From NCBI RefSeq assembly GCF_019399895.1, contig NC_091882.1:4836001-4900000 (forward strand): DNA of 64,000 nt. The letters run 5' to 3'. Each line of letters opens with the position of its first letter. The stretch's first letter is position 1. Position numbers and translations under genes: made by a program. A model generated the notes under the pieces. It saw only the letters and a list, made by a program, of their open reading frames with translations. It was not told the DNA's origin and made no database searches. The stretch is from Cardiocondyla obscurior. Its lineage: Eukaryota; Arthropoda; Insecta; Hymenoptera; Formicidae. This document shows, piece by piece, positions 1 to 10,737 of this stretch.

Positions 1-627
1 GTTCCCCGCTCGACGGGCCATGGTTAGCAGTGCGGTAGCATATTGTTTGAACGGTTCTCCCGCTCGTTGTATTCGGCCGTGTATTTCTCGCGTGAGCTGG
101 GCCCGATATCGGTGGGGCAAATAATAGTTCCGGAAGCTCTCCTGGAAATCGGCCCAACGTTTCCACTGTTCCTGGTTATTTCGGAACCAGAGCAAAGCAT
201 CTCCTTTTAGCATCTCGGGTGGCCCTAGCAGCAAAAGGTCCCCCGGGTAGCCGTATGCTCGCTGTAGTTCCTGGATGCGCTCGAGAAATGCAAACGGGTC
301 TCTTCCATCGAAGTGGACGCCCCACTTTCTAATTTGATTGATGACTTTCGCGTGATCGGTCAGGCTGACAGATTCGTTCTCACAAGGGGGACTCGTTTCG
401 GCCCGACTGATGGCGGCACCCTCCATCCGAGCTTCTGGTGCCGGGGCGTGAAATGGTAACAGTTCCTCCACGTGGCTGAATGCTGGAAGCGGTTGGTGCT
501 GCGGTGTGCCAGCCGCGAACGCATCTAGGTATTTGGAGGCGTGTAGCTCGTCGTCTGGTACCTCCATGAGGATGGCTGACTGTGATTTGCACTGTGGTTT
601 CGGTGGATCGGTTCTATTGAGGGCCAT
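1..627 (-). CDS. gag: Gypsy-like retrotransposon Gag, N-terminal part (runs off window)
   Basis: Reading the minus strand from an ATG at 627-625, the frame is open for 209 codons to the window edge. The first ~90 residues are low complexity and Pro/Glu rich. The rest resembles the retrotransposon Gag domain of LTR elements: a WGVHFDGRDPFAFLERIQEL stretch, then PEMLKGDALLWFRNN, WKRWADFQESFRNYYLP and GEPFKQYATALLTMARRAG. Gag would form the cytoplasmic particle that packages element RNA. The start is supported by a tRNA-Lys-type primer binding site and an LTR directly upstream (802-2255). The zinc knuckle, protease and pol would lie to the left, outside the window, so whether the element is intact cannot be judged. 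Confidence 0.85.
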   Translation of the reverse strand, partial: MALNRTDPPKPQCKSQSAILMEVPDDELHASKYLDAFAAGTPQHQPLPAFSHVEELLPFHAPAPEARMEGAAISRAETSPPCENESVSLTDHAKVINQIRKWGVHFDGRDPFAFLERIQELQRAYGYPGDLLLLGPPEMLKGDALLWFRNNQEQWKRWADFQESFRNYYLPHRYRAQLTREIHGRIQRAGEPFKQYATALLTMARRAGN

Positions 628-801
628 TGAGGGCTTATAATCGGAGTTGGTTTCTACAAACCTTCGTAGTCGGTGTCGTAATTGACTGCAAGGACCGCTG
701 TTGTCAATGTGAATTCGCGCTAATTCTTCGGCTAGATCGTTTTTGGACAGTCTGTAAATCCAGCTCTTCATTCGTGTTAACTCAAGTCTCGGTCTGGTCA
801 G

Positions 802-819
802 GTCCCTGTTCGGGCGCCA
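802..819 (-). other. Primer binding site, tRNA-Lys type
   Basis: The minus strand reads TGGCGCCCGAACAGGGAC immediately after the LTR end at 820. This is the primer binding site complementary to the 3' end of a tRNA-Lys, used to start minus-strand DNA synthesis. Its position and orientation fix the LTR boundary and the minus direction of the element. Confidence 0.9.
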
Positions 820-1400
820 TGTAACACGGTAATTTCCGGTTCGGAGAGCTCGTCGGAAGCCAGGGCACGAGTATAAAGAAAACCGAGACTTGGGTTAATC
901 GAAAAATAAAGAATTTATTAACAAACGAAGGCAAGAAATATTTAGTTGAAATAATACACTTAATCTACGAAAAGAGAGATATATACAGAAATGAACTTAA
1001 GAATAAACTGTCACGAAAACGGCTATCTGCCGTAAGCTGGATTCCCAGAGATTGTTAGTGCGGGTCGCTTTCGGTCTTATCCTAGGTAACAGACCGCGTC
1101 GGTTATACAGGACTCCGAGGATTACAGGACGGGCCGCTCGGGCAGTGTCGGGCGCACGGGCTTCGCGTTCGCGAGTCGGCGGCGCGGATTACAAACCAGG
1201 CCGTGAGGGCCGTGTCGGACGCACAGGTTTCGCGTTCGCGAGTCGGCGGCGCGGATTACAAACCAGGCCGTGCGGACCGTGTCGGACGCACAGGTTTCGC
1301 GTTCGCAAGTCGGCGGCGCCGCGACTTAATTCAATCGTGCGTCGGAATGCCAGGGCCGTGTTGGCGCGGAGATGCGAGAGAGAGTCGGGAGCGCCCGATT

Positions 1401-1885
1401 CTCGGAGAGGTCGGCGTCGAGAATGGCCGGGAGCGCCCGGTCAAAGGAAGGCTCGGGAGCGCCCGAGTCTCGGAGATGTCGGTGTCGAGGACGGCCGGGA
1501 GCGCCCGGCCGAAGGAAGGCTCGGGAGCGCCCGAGTCTCGGAGATGTCGGTGTCGAGGACGGCCGGGAGCGCCCGGTCGAAGGAAGGCTCGGGAGCGCCC
1601 GAGTCTCGGAGATGTCGGTGTCGAGGATGGCCGGGAGCGCCCGGTCAAGGGAAGGCTCGGGAGCGCCCGAGTCTCGGAGATGCCGGTGTCGAGGACGGCC
1701 GGAAGCGCCCGGTCGAAGGAAGGCTCGGGAGCGCCCGAGTCTCGGAGGTGTCGGTGTCGAGGACGGCCGGGAGCGCCCGGTCGAAGGAAGGCTCGGGAGC
1801 GCCCGAGTCTCGGAGGTGTCGGTGTCGAGGACGGCCGGGAGCGCCCGGTCGAAGGAAGGCTCGGGAGCGCCCGAGTCGTCAAGAG
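1401..1885. repeat. 68 bp GC-rich minisatellite inside the LTR
   Basis: About seven copies of a 68 bp unit run from 1401 to 1876, plus a decayed partial copy. Each unit has two short inverted pairs, GGGAGCGCCCGG-like and TCGGGAGCGCCCGA-like, so the RNA could form stem-loops. Because 68 is not a multiple of 3, every frame stays open for long distances. The long Arg/Gly/Ser-rich reading frames here are a by-product of the repeat, not genes. Confidence 0.9.
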
Positions 1886-2011
1886 CGAAGTCGGTTTCAG
1901 AGGCCGGGTGAGCCCGGTCGAGGAAGTCTTGGGAGCGCCCAAGACCTGGAGGATCGGATGCTGGGGTGCTCCCCAGCGCGGAATAAGGTGCCTCGTCTGC
2001 GCTCGAGGCAG

Positions 2012-2019
2012 CTTATATA
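2012..2019 (-). promoter_or_regulatory. Putative TATA box of the LTR promoter
   Basis: The minus strand reads GGTATATAAGCTGCC here, about 236 bp from the LTR start, a usual place for the core promoter at the U3/R border. No other strong TATA is seen in the LTR on this strand. No transcript data are available. Confidence 0.5.
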
Positions 2020-2255
2020 CCCGTGTGCCCGGGAGTGAAGGCCCCCACTCCCAAACGGTCGGGTGGCGGTGCGCGGTGTGGGCGGTTGGGCGGCCCATGT
2101 TGTTCGTTGCGAAGAGTCCGCGCTACTCGCCGCGGGCGGCTGGTCGGCCCGTGCTTAATTTAATTTAATTGTGGACGGGACCGCGCGATTACTTTGGGCG
2201 AACGGTGGTGGTCGCGGCGCGGGGTCTGAAGTGTTCGTCGTGGCTATCCGCCACA

Positions 2256-2647
2256 AGTCTATGATTCTTAGTGCCAATGTGACATAAAATATATGTAAAA
2301 ATTCCTGTAGCTTCGATATTAATTACGTTACCCGTCTACAATTTTATGCAACAATTGAGAGGTGGAATTAGCAATTTTTAAACTTTAATCGAACTTGTAG
2401 TAATATTTTCATCGATTTTCGTTGTACCGACTTTTGCTAAATTTTAGATTTTCTTGTATGGTGTAGTTTTTTCAAATTATCATTCAAAGATATTCGATTG
2501 GTTTTTTTACTGTTTCATTATTTTTTTAAATACTATTAAGTGATATTTATGCTATACAAGTATCAAATTAATAATTGTTTTTTTCATATTCAAGCAATAT
2601 AAAATTTCATGTTAGGTCTATGATTCTTAGTGCCAATGTGACATAAA
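2256..2647 (+). repeat. Satellite DNA, ~359 bp monomer (about 1.1 copies)
   Basis: AT-rich monomer with the recurring landmarks CTATGATTCTTAGTGCC, TTCCTGTAGCTTCGATATT and CAATTGAGAGGTGGAATTAG. It is cut on the left by the LTR (2255) and on the right by the DIRS-like element (2648). The monomer resumes at 7463, so these two pieces were once contiguous. Confidence 0.93.
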
Positions 2648-2872
2648 TTATGCCCCGTCTCGTCCGGATGGATACTTGTAGTAGCGTTCCGCTGCTGCTC
2701 ACTTACAACAGGCTAGTTCAGCTAAAAAATTTAGGATGGCACCACGCGCGGCGCCGCGTGCGCCACTCCCGCGCACGCACCGACCCAACCGTCATTGTTT
2801 TTCCTGTTGCGTTCGCTTGCACAGGTTACAGGTTTCTTCATCGTGATTTCTTCGTTATTATTAGCTTCCATT

Positions 2873-4060
2873 ATGGGTAAGCATTCGCATAAATCCCGAA
2901 AGAGGAGACATTCTTCGTCGGAGAGCCGTCTCAATAATATCGAGGAGAAAATCGCGCGGATCATGGATTTCATGACACGTGTAGCAGATGAGGTTAGCTC
3001 GTCTCGCCGTTCTCCATCCGTCTCATCGGGATCGCACGTCTCCGTGCAGGAAGCCGGGATGGAACAGCCGGCGGCTTCAACGATTATTGTACCCCAGGCG
3101 GGGGCATCTGAGTGCTCGGTTACACCGGCACCGCCACAAGGTGTGTACAGACATGCTGGTTCTGCATTTGCGAAATGCAGGCGGCATAATGTCGCACTCT
3201 TTAGTCGATCTCGTGATGATGATTGGACAGTTTATTTTGCAGCTGCGGCGGAGGTTGCTGAGGAAGGAGAGCTGGCGTCACCTGAGGTAATTGAAGTCCA
3301 ACCAGACATTCTTTCTAAAGAATTGTTTGGGTCTGATGCGGAATCCGTGGCTCCTCTGCCCTGGAACGAGCTTGTAGCACAAAAATGGCTCGCCTTGGTT
3401 CGCAAGGGCCTTCCAGAGGAAGATCTAAAGGTCCTCCTGAAAAAGTATCTGCCTCCCGACTCTTCAGATTTTCTCAGAGCGCCAAAGCTCAATCCCGAGT
3501 GTGAGGCATCCTTAAGGACTAACCCAGTAGTCAAGCGTGACTCATATATTTGTAAAATACAGGACCAAGCAGGCATTGGCTTATATAGCTTAGGGGAGGC
3601 ACTCTCAGACATGCTTAGACCGGAAGTCCAGCCGTCTTTATCTTCTGAAGCTCGTTTGGCCCTGTGCAAAATCAGAGATGCTGGAAAAATTATGGCAGAC
3701 CTGTTTTTCCGTATATCGCTGCATCGAAGAGCGCAGTTTACTTCGGTCCTGAACTTGGTAGCAAAATCGACAGCCGATGCTCTCCCCGCAGACAATTTTC
3801 TGTTTGGCTCAACTTTTGGGGAGGAGATTAAGAAGGCCAGTTCGATGCAGAAGTGCTCTAAAGATATTGTCAGGGCTGCTCCGTCATTCTCTAGGAAGCC
3901 TTTGCAGTCGCTTCAGACTTCTCAAACACCTTCCGCCAAGTCGGGAAACTCCCGTGCCCCTCCGAGGTCGTCGAGGACAACACCGCGGAAACCTGGGGCG
4001 CAGAATGTCCGCCAGAAGACCACCCACCGTTCCAGGTCTCGTTCGAGGAGACGCCACTAG
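2873..4060 (+). CDS. DIRS-like element ORF1 (Gag-like), 395 aa
   Basis: The first ATG of the frame is at 2873. The N-terminus is strongly basic with many Ser/Arg/Lys (KHSHKSRKRRHSSS), followed by a predicted helical segment. The middle region, about residues 130-320, is mixed and globular-looking. The C-terminus is again Ser/Pro/Arg rich and ends in an RSRSRRRH tail, consistent with nucleic-acid binding. No CCHC knuckle is seen, as is common for DIRS ORF1. The downstream RT frame overlaps the last ~100 bp in a different frame, suggesting ribosomal frameshifting. The name rests on position, since ORF1 proteins of this group are poorly conserved. Confidence 0.75.
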   Translation: MGKHSHKSRKRRHSSSESRLNNIEEKIARIMDFMTRVADEVSSSRRSPSVSSGSHVSVQEAGMEQPAASTIIVPQAGASECSVTPAPPQGVYRHAGSAFAKCRRHNVALFSRSRDDDWTVYFAAAAEVAEEGELASPEVIEVQPDILSKELFGSDAESVAPLPWNELVAQKWLALVRKGLPEEDLKVLLKKYLPPDSSDFLRAPKLNPECEASLRTNPVVKRDSYICKIQDQAGIGLYSLGEALSDMLRPEVQPSLSSEARLALCKIRDAGKIMADLFFRISLHRRAQFTSVLNLVAKSTADALPADNFLFGSTFGEEIKKASSMQKCSKDIVRAAPSFSRKPLQSLQTSQTPSAKSGNSRAPPRSSRTTPRKPGAQNVRQKTTHRSRSRSRRRH

Positions 4061-4128
4061 AACAGGTAATCTTAGGGGGCAGACTATCTTATTTCCTTCC
4101 TAGATGGAAGAGAATCACGTGTGATCCA

Positions 4129-5946
4129 GTGATTTTAGAAGCCATTGCTGGGTATAGGCTACCGTTTAGACACGTTCCCCCTTGTCAGCGTTCTGAACCT
4201 TCCGTCCACCTTGACAATTTGGAAGAACAAGCCTGCGCCAACGAAATTGACAGGTTAATTAAGGAGGGAGCGGTGGAAGCAGTAAACGATTGTGAGGGAC
4301 AATACTTATCTCCGTTTTTTGTCCTCAGGAAATTCTCAGGAGGTTGGAGATTTATCCTAAATTTGAAAAATTTAAATAATTTCCTTATTGTCCCCCATTT
4401 TAAAATGGAAGACTGGAAAACCGTAATTCGTTTACTTTCTCCAGGAGATTTTTTAGCTTCTATAGATTTGAAGGATGCTTATCTGCTCGTTGCTGTAGAT
4501 CATGAGGACAGAAAATACTTGCGTTTTAGATTCAGGGGCCAGCTTTATCAATTTCGTACCATTCCTTTTGGCCTGGCATCGGCTCCTTATATTTTTACCA
4601 GAATTCTGAAACCAGTGTTATGTTCACTTAGAGGGAAAGGATTATTCTCGGTAGCCTATTTAGATGATTTTTTGCTTATAGCTCCGTCATATAAGCAATG
4701 TTATGAAAACATTATTGTTACAACGAATCTGCTTTCGGATTTAGGTTTTTTAATTAACCGGGAAAAAAGTATGCTTAAGCCAGCAAGATCTTGTCGTTTT
4801 TTAGGTTTTCTTTTTAACACAGAATCCTTTTCTATCTCTATACCGCCGGATAAGAGATCTCGTTTATTAGAATTGGTCAGGTCTACCTTTTCAAAGAAAA
4901 GTTGCAAGATTCGTTTTTTCGCAAGTGTTATAGGATCTCTAATTTCAATTTGCCCGGCAGTGCCTTATGGTATGCTATATACCAAGATTTTAGAAAGAGA
5001 AAAATTCTTGGCTCTTTCTGAGGCAGATGATGACTTCGAAGCGCGAATGAGCCTGCCAGCCTCCATTAGGGACGATCTCCTTTGGTGGAAGGCGACGTTG
5101 GAGAATGATTCTCAATGTAATAAGATTAGGTCCGGGCGTTTTGAACAAGAAATCTATACGGACGCTTCTCTTACAGGATGGGGCGCAGTCTGTGGAGGAT
5201 ACCGCACCCACGGGTTTTAGACTAAGGAAGATAAGAGATTTCACATTAATTATTTGGAACTCTTAGCTGCATTTTACGGTTTGAAATGTTTCGCTTCGCA
5301 GTTGACGAATATAGATATTCTCCTTAGAATGGATAACTCTACGGCTATTGCGTATATAAATCGTATGGGTTCGATTAGGTTTCCACATCTCTCAGACTTA
5401 GCTAGAAAGATTTGGCTTTGGTGCGAGAACCGTAACATATTTATTTTTGCGTCATATATTCCGTCCGCACAGAACGTTGAAGCAGACGCTGAATCACGTA
5501 CGGTTTCAGACGAAACAGAATGGTCTTTGGGACAAGTCTTTTTTGAAGAAATTGAGGCTCACTTTGGTCGCTTTGATATCGATCTGTTCGCCACGCATAT
5601 TAATGCTAAGTGTAGACGTTTCGTTTCTTGGCGACCTGATCCTCAGGCAACGACAGTGGATGCTTTTTCCATAGACTGGAATGATTTGTTTTTCTACGCT
5701 TTCCCTCCTTTTATTCTCATCTTAAAATGCCTAAGAAAGATAATTGCAGACAAAGCGGAGGGTGTCTTACTTGTTCCATGGTGGCCAACCCAGCCATGGT
5801 TTCCTTTGTTGCAACGTATGTCTATTGATCAACCGATTCGTTTTAAACCTAATAGTAATTTGCTATCTTCCCCTTTTAGAGAGATTCACCCGAATTGGCG
5901 GAAGATTTCCCTGGTGGCCGTGAAGTTATCCGCCAGGCATTTTTAA
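4129..5946 (+). CDS. pol: DIRS-like reverse transcriptase-RNase H with methyltransferase-like segment; one in-frame stop
   Basis: The RT core shows SIDLKDAYLLVAVD (motif A, Asp), RTIPFGLASAPYIFTR and the catalytic YLDDFLL. RNase H follows with EIYTDASLTGWGAVCGG, then HINYLELLAAFYGL and RMDNSTAIAYIN. The C-terminal part (DIDLFATHINAKCRRFVSW, DAFSIDW, FYAFPPF, LVPWWPTQPW) matches the region called a Dam-like methyltransferase in DIRS elements; I infer this without alignment. The frame is open well upstream of 4129, at least to ~3961, with no ATG, so expression probably needs a frameshift from ORF1. A TAG at 5218-5220 interrupts the RNase H domain, and the same frame continues to 5946. The 3' end overlaps the recombinase frame by ~65 bp. 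Confidence 0.88.
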
Positions 5947-6881
5947 ACAAGGGCTCTTCTCCGGCAGCCGTGGAAACGATGCTGGCGTCCATCACAGCGG
6001 GCACAATAGCGCAATACGCAAAACCACTTCGTTTATGGTGGTTGTTTTGCCGACAGAACCGAATAGATCACTTCTCACCACCTATCAACTCCTTTTTAGC
6101 CTTTTTATCTACCGTGCTATCTAACAGCCGGTCCTATGCTTCTGTAAACCTACATAGATCGGCGGTATCGCTAATTTCGGTAGACGGGGTTGGTTCGCAC
6201 CCTTTGATTAAAAGATTTTTTAGAGGTGTAGCAGTTTTAAAACCACAGCGACCGCGTTATGAGTTCGTCTGGGAACCTACCCCAGTGATTGAATACTTAG
6301 CCTCACTGCATCCGCTGGAAAGCCTCTCATTGGAACTCCTTTCCAAAAAACTAATCACCCTATTGGCATTATCAACAGCCCAAAGGATGCAAACTTTCGC
6401 CGCTTTTCGATTAAAAAATATTATTTTTTCGGAGTCTCTAGTTATTAAGGTCCCGGACAAACTTAAAACGTCGGGTATTGGTAGGGCTCAACCTCTACTG
6501 AGCTTTAAACCGTTTACGGCCCGTCCGGTGTTATGCATTTTTTCAATAGTAAGGCATTACTTGAAGGTCACTAGACCCCTTCGGAAAGAAGGTGGTGAGG
6601 AGTTTTTTATTTCGTTTCGTCCACCCTTCCTCCCAGTGTCGTCCCAAACTCTGGCTCGTTGGGTGAAAACCATTTTGACAGCGTCTGGCGTAGATACCTC
6701 GGTTTTTTCGGCACATTCTACCCGCCACTCGGCTACTTCCTTTGCAGCCCAAAAGGGCGTCAGCCTGGAGGAAATTAGACGCACCGCAGGTTGGAGTAGC
6801 GCCTCCAACGTTTTTGCTCGTTTTTATAATCGACCCATAATAGAGAACTCCTTTCAAGCCTCTATTCTTAATTCTCATTAA
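5880..6881 (+). CDS. DIRS-like tyrosine recombinase
   Basis: The frame opens after a TAG at 5877 and runs to a stop at 6881. It has no ATG near its start, so translation probably depends on the overlapping RT frame. A phage-integrase-type SAM-like N-terminal part (TIAQYAKPLRLWWLFC) precedes the catalytic domain. The catalytic residues are visible: Arg in LSTAQRMQTF, H-x-x-R in HSTRHSATS, the Trp of RRTAGWSSAS, and the nucleophilic Tyr in FARFYNRPI. The enzyme would insert a circular DNA intermediate into the genome. It appears uninterrupted, unlike the RT gene upstream. Confidence 0.9.
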   Translation, partial: RDSPELAEDFPGGREVIRQAFLNKGSSPAAVETMLASITAGTIAQYAKPLRLWWLFCRQNRIDHFSPPINSFLAFLSTVLSNSRSYASVNLHRSAVSLISVDGVGSHPLIKRFFRGVAVLKPQRPRYEFVWEPTPVIEYLASLHPLESLSLELLSKKLITLLALSTAQRMQTFAAFRLKNIIFSESLVIKVPDKLKTSGIGRAQPLLSFKPFTARPVLCIFSIVRHYLKVTRPLRKEGGEEFFISFRPPFLPVSSQTLARWVKTILTASGVDTSVFSAHSTRHSATSFAAQKGVSLEEIRRTAGWSSASNVFARFYNRPIIENSFQASILNSH

Positions 6882-7146
6882 GCGTTTTTATTTTATCGTG
6901 TTTGCACAAAGCGTTTATGTTTGTAATCTTAAGTTCTGACATCCCTGCGTTAATTTTTCTTTTCTGCGATTGCGAGTTTGGTTTTCTTTTTAGTTCCATG
7001 AAGATTAAAGGCTGCATTTCTTGACTATGTCACAGAATGATTTTCTCCCCTTCTCTCCTTGTTGTTCCTACCTTTGGTGTGTGTTAGGGATACAAATCTG
7101 TAGGTTGAACATCTACAAGTATCCATCCGGACGAGACGGGGCATAA

Positions 7147-7462
7147 TTGAGAAATTGAACGAACTTACCTAGTGAAGTTCGATTACAATTATGCTTGTCT
7201 CGTCCGGATGGAGATTCCCTCCCTCCCAACCCCAAAAGTTTTTTCTTTTCTCAGATTTGTATGTGTTAAACTAATGACGGTTGGGTCGGTGCGTGCGCGG
7301 GAGTGGCGCACGCGGCGCCGCGCGTGGTGCCATCCTAAATTTTTTAGCTGAACTAGCCTGTTGTAAGTGAGCAGCAGCGGAACGCTACTAAAAGTATCCA
7401 TCCGGACGAAACAAGCATAATTGTAATCGAACTTCACTAGGTAAGTTCGTTCAATTTCTCAA
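7147..7462 (-). mobile_element. Short non-autonomous relative of the DIRS-like element (316 bp)
   Basis: Near-perfect inverted ends pair 7147-7211 with 7398-7462. Inside them, the minus strand repeats ~115 bp of the left leader of the DIRS-like element (2682-2795 corresponds to about 7390-7275), and the inner CGTCCGGATGG motif is shared. It has no coding capacity. It abuts the right terminus of the autonomous copy in the opposite orientation, and satellite DNA resumes at 7463. Confidence 0.75.
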
Positions 7463-10400
7463 ATATATGTAAAAATTCCTGTAGCTTCGATATTAATTAC
7501 GTTACCCGTGTACAATTTTATGCAACAATTTAGAGGTGGAATTAGCAATTTTTAAACTTTAATCGAACTTGTAGTAATATTTTCATCGATTTTCGTTGTA
7601 CCGAATTTTGCTAATATTTAGATTTTCTTGTATGGTGTAGTTTTTTCAAATTATCATTCAAAGATATTCGATTGGTTTTTTACTGTTTCATTATTTTTTT
7701 AAATAATATTAAGTGATATTTATGCTATACAAGTATCAAATTAATAATTGTTTTTTTCATATTCAGGCAATATAAAATTTCATGTTAAGTCTATGATTCT
7801 TAGTGCCAATGTGACATAAAATATATGTAAAAATTCCTGTAGCTTCGATATTAATTACGTTACCCGTCTACAATTTTATGCAACAATTGAGAGGTGGAAT
7901 TAGCAATTTTTAAACTTTAATCGAACTTGTAGTAATATTTTCATCGATTTTCGTTGTACCGACTTTTGCTAAATTTTAGATTTTCTTGTATGGTGTAGTT
8001 TTTTCAAATTATCATTCAAAGATATTCGATTGGTTTTTTTACTGTTTCATTATTTTTTTAAATAATATTAAGTGATATTTATGCTATACAAATATCAAAT
8101 TAATAATTGTTTTTTTCATATTCAAGCAATATAAAATTTCATGTTAGGTCTATGATTCTTAGTGCCAATGTGACATAAAATATATGTAAAAATTCCTGTA
8201 GCTTCGATATTAATTACGTTACCCGTGTACAATTTTATGCAACAATTTAGAGGTGGAATTAGCAATTTTTAAACTTTAATCGAACTTGTAGTAATATTTT
8301 CATCGATTTTCGTTGTACCGAATTTGGCTAATATTTAGATTTTCTTGTATGGTGTAATTCTTCCAAATTATCATTGAGAGTTATTCGATTAGTTTTTTTA
8401 CTGTTTCATTATTTTCTTAAATAATGTTAAGTAATATTTATGCTATACAAGTATCAAATTAATAATTGTTTTTATCATGTTCAAGCAATATAAAATTTTA
8501 TGTTAGGTCTATGATTCTTAATGCCAATGTGACATAAAATATTTGTAAAAGTTCCTGTAGCTTCGATATTAATTTCGTTACCAATCTACAATTTCGTACA
8601 ACTATTTGTAGGATGAATTACCAACTCTTAGACTTCAAATGAAATTGCAGTAATATTTTCATGGATTTTCGTTGTACTAATTTTTGCTAAATTCTAGATT
8701 TTGTAGTATGATGTAGTTTTTCCAAATTATCATTAAGCGTTATTCGATTGTTTTTTTTATTATTTTTTTATTTTCTAAAACGTTATTAGGATATATTTAT
8801 GCTATACTAGTATCAAACTAATAAATGTTATTTTTAAAACTTAGGCAATATTTAATTTCATGTTAATATGATGTTTTCTGATGCCGACATTGGTTTATGG
8901 CTTAATTTGATATTAATATTGTTATTATTTGCGATGTTGCTGTACAATTCTGCTTTGCAATTTGAAGTGTAGCTAAACAAATGTTAAATAAAAAAAAAGT
9001 GCTTTGCACAAGTGAATTATTCCAAAGTCAAACTTATATGGTTTGAGTATTAACATTACAATGCTAAAGATACATTAATGTGATAATAATACTTTTCGCT
9101 ATTAACTCTGCGCTTTGATTTTACTTTTTCGTCATTATGCAATTATTCTGAGTTATACTTATCACATTTTTCTGAATTGTACCATAATAAATTCTTTTTC
9201 AAGACATTTGTTTTCAGAGACTAACTACTTTGAATTGTCTCTAATATTCGTAAACTTTTTTAACACACCGGGACAATCACCGACAAAGCGTAATCTCTCG
9301 AGCATTTTTTAACCTTCGTATATTTCAGAATATGTAGAAAATCTTTCCTCGAAAGAAGGTATCCTTCCGATGTATAACCTACCAAATTTCGACTTTTTAC
9401 TCACTGCGTAATATATGCGATTTTCTCAGTCGATTGTTTTAAGACTCATTCCCTCTTTACTCTTGTTTATGTGTCGTCTATTTGTATAGAAATATCTGCT
9501 TCTCAATTGCGATGTTTGCACGATGTGCTTTTGTGCGGCACGCGCGATTTCGTTCTAAGTATCACTACGCGACGATGTACGGGTTTCAGTTAGTAGTAGC
9601 GAGCACGCCGTCGAGCAAGCAGCGGCCAGACGATGAACTTGCTACCGACACAATACAGGTTGCAAAAGGAGTGAATGTTCCGCACAAGCTTTGAATTCTA
9701 GAAATAAATATACTTCGAGCTCATAACAAAATGATTCAAGGGTTGACATATACATGAAATGACATTTGAAACCAAGAAACATTTGATTAAAGTTTACAAT
9801 GCCAATTGATATACACAGAACACTTATTAATAGACAATTGTTAATGCGTCATAAAATGAAACGGGTATAGATCATATTAGACTATAATAACAGCACAAGA
9901 TAGTTCAAAAGTTTAACTATAGTGATAACTTTAGATTTTAGAACGAAACGTGGCACATTGCCTCAGATATGCCTTAAATTATTTGTATAAATTCCTGTAA
10001 CATCAATATTAATTACGTTACCCGTCTACAATTTTATGCAACAATTGAGAGGTGGAATTAGCAATTTTTAAACTTTAATCGAACTTGTAGTAATATTTTT
10101 ATCGATTTTCGTTGTACCGACTTTTGCTAAATTTTAGATTTTCTTGTATGGTGTAGTTTTTTCAAATTATCATTCAGAGATATTCGATTAGTTTTTTTAT
10201 TGTTTCATTATTTTTTCAAATAATATTAAGTGATATTTATGCTATACAAGTATCAAATTGATAATTGTTTTTTTCATATTCAGGCAATATAAAATTTCAT
10301 GTTAAGTCTATGATTCTTAGTGCCAATGTGACATAAAATATATGTAAAAATTCCTGTAGCTTCGATATTAATTACGTTACCCGTCTACAATTTTATGCAA

Positions 10401-10737
10401 CAATTGAGAGGTGGAATTAGCAATTTTTAAACTTTAATCGAACCTGTAGTAATATTTTCATCGATTTTCGTTGTACCGACTTTTGCTAAATTTTAGATTT
10501 TGTTGTATGGTGTAGTTTTTTCAAATTATCATTGAGAGTTATTCGATTAGTTTTTTTACTGTTTCATTATTTTCTTAAATAATGTTAAGTAATATTTATG
10601 CCATACAAGTATCAAATTAATAATTGTTTTTTTCATATTCAAGCAATATAAAATTTCATGTTAGGTCTATGATTTTTAGTGCCAATGTGACATAAAATAT
10701 ATGTAAAAATTCCTGTAGCTTCGATATTAATTACGTT
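7463..10737 (+). repeat. Satellite array block B (~359 bp monomers plus one diverged block)
   Basis: Using TTCCTGTA as a register mark, copies fall near 7474, 7832, 8191, 8552, 9992, 10351 and 10710, spaced about 359 bp except for the 1,440 bp diverged block. No gene is supported. The short frames inside lack ATG starts and recur only because the repeat recurs. The block ends at the Polinton insertion; the target copy TACGTT is at 10732-10737. Confidence 0.95.
8552..9991 (+). repeat. Diverged satellite block, copy 1
   Basis: This 1,440 bp block begins with a variant monomer (landmark CGTACAACTATTTGTAGGATG), followed by three monomer lengths of sequence only faintly like the monomer. It includes a less AT-rich part around 9510-9690. 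Traces of the monomer remain: CATGTTAATATGATGTTTTC, GATATTAATATTGTT and GTACAATTCTGC fall in matching order. This is the most distinct copy; it keeps GAATTCTAGA at 9693-9702. Confidence 0.85.

Larger units (their letters stand above)
820..2255 (-). repeat. 5' LTR of the Gypsy-like element (1,436 bp)
   Basis: On the minus strand the LTR starts TGTGGCGGATAGCC (2255) and ends CCGTGTTACA (820), with the canonical TG...CA ends. It abuts the PBS on one side and satellite DNA on the other, so the right boundary is sharp: the satellite resumes at 2256 with AGTCTATGATTC. A minus-strand TATA box lies at 2012-2019 and a minus-strand AATAAA at about 913-918. That gives a U3 of ~240 bp and a very long R-U5, which holds a 68 bp minisatellite. 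The 3' LTR and the partner target duplication are outside the window. Confidence 0.85.
2648..7146 (+). mobile_element. DIRS-like tyrosine-recombinase retrotransposon
   Basis: A 34 bp perfect inverted terminal repeat bounds the element (2648-2681 and 7113-7146; inner part CGTCCGGATGG). Inside are, in order, a gag-like ORF, reverse transcriptase-RNase H with a downstream methyltransferase-like segment, and an overlapping tyrosine recombinase. That is the standard DIRS order, with recombinase replacing an integrase. It interrupts a satellite monomer without an obvious target duplication, as expected for recombinase-mediated entry. One in-frame stop in the RT-RH frame (5218-5220) suggests this copy is no longer autonomous. 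The stretch 6882-7112 holds no gene and is the 3' untranslated part. Confidence 0.9.

Noticed and set aside
1052..2168. Several long overlapping open frames (up to 328 codons) on both strands
   Set aside because: They are read through a 68 bp GC-rich tandem repeat inside an LTR, where lack of stops is expected in all frames. Composition is Arg/Gly/Ser/Pro only and no domain is seen.
7570..7620. CENP-B-box-like TTTTCGTTGTACCGA in each monomer
   Set aside because: It fits the first half of the consensus (TTCG, then A at the right distance), but the CGGG half is absent, so binding is not supported.
9115..9694. 65- and 70-codon frames that recur in most copies of the satellite block
   Set aside because: Both open with TTG rather than ATG, and conservation equals that of the surrounding non-coding satellite, so it reflects concerted evolution rather than selection on a protein.
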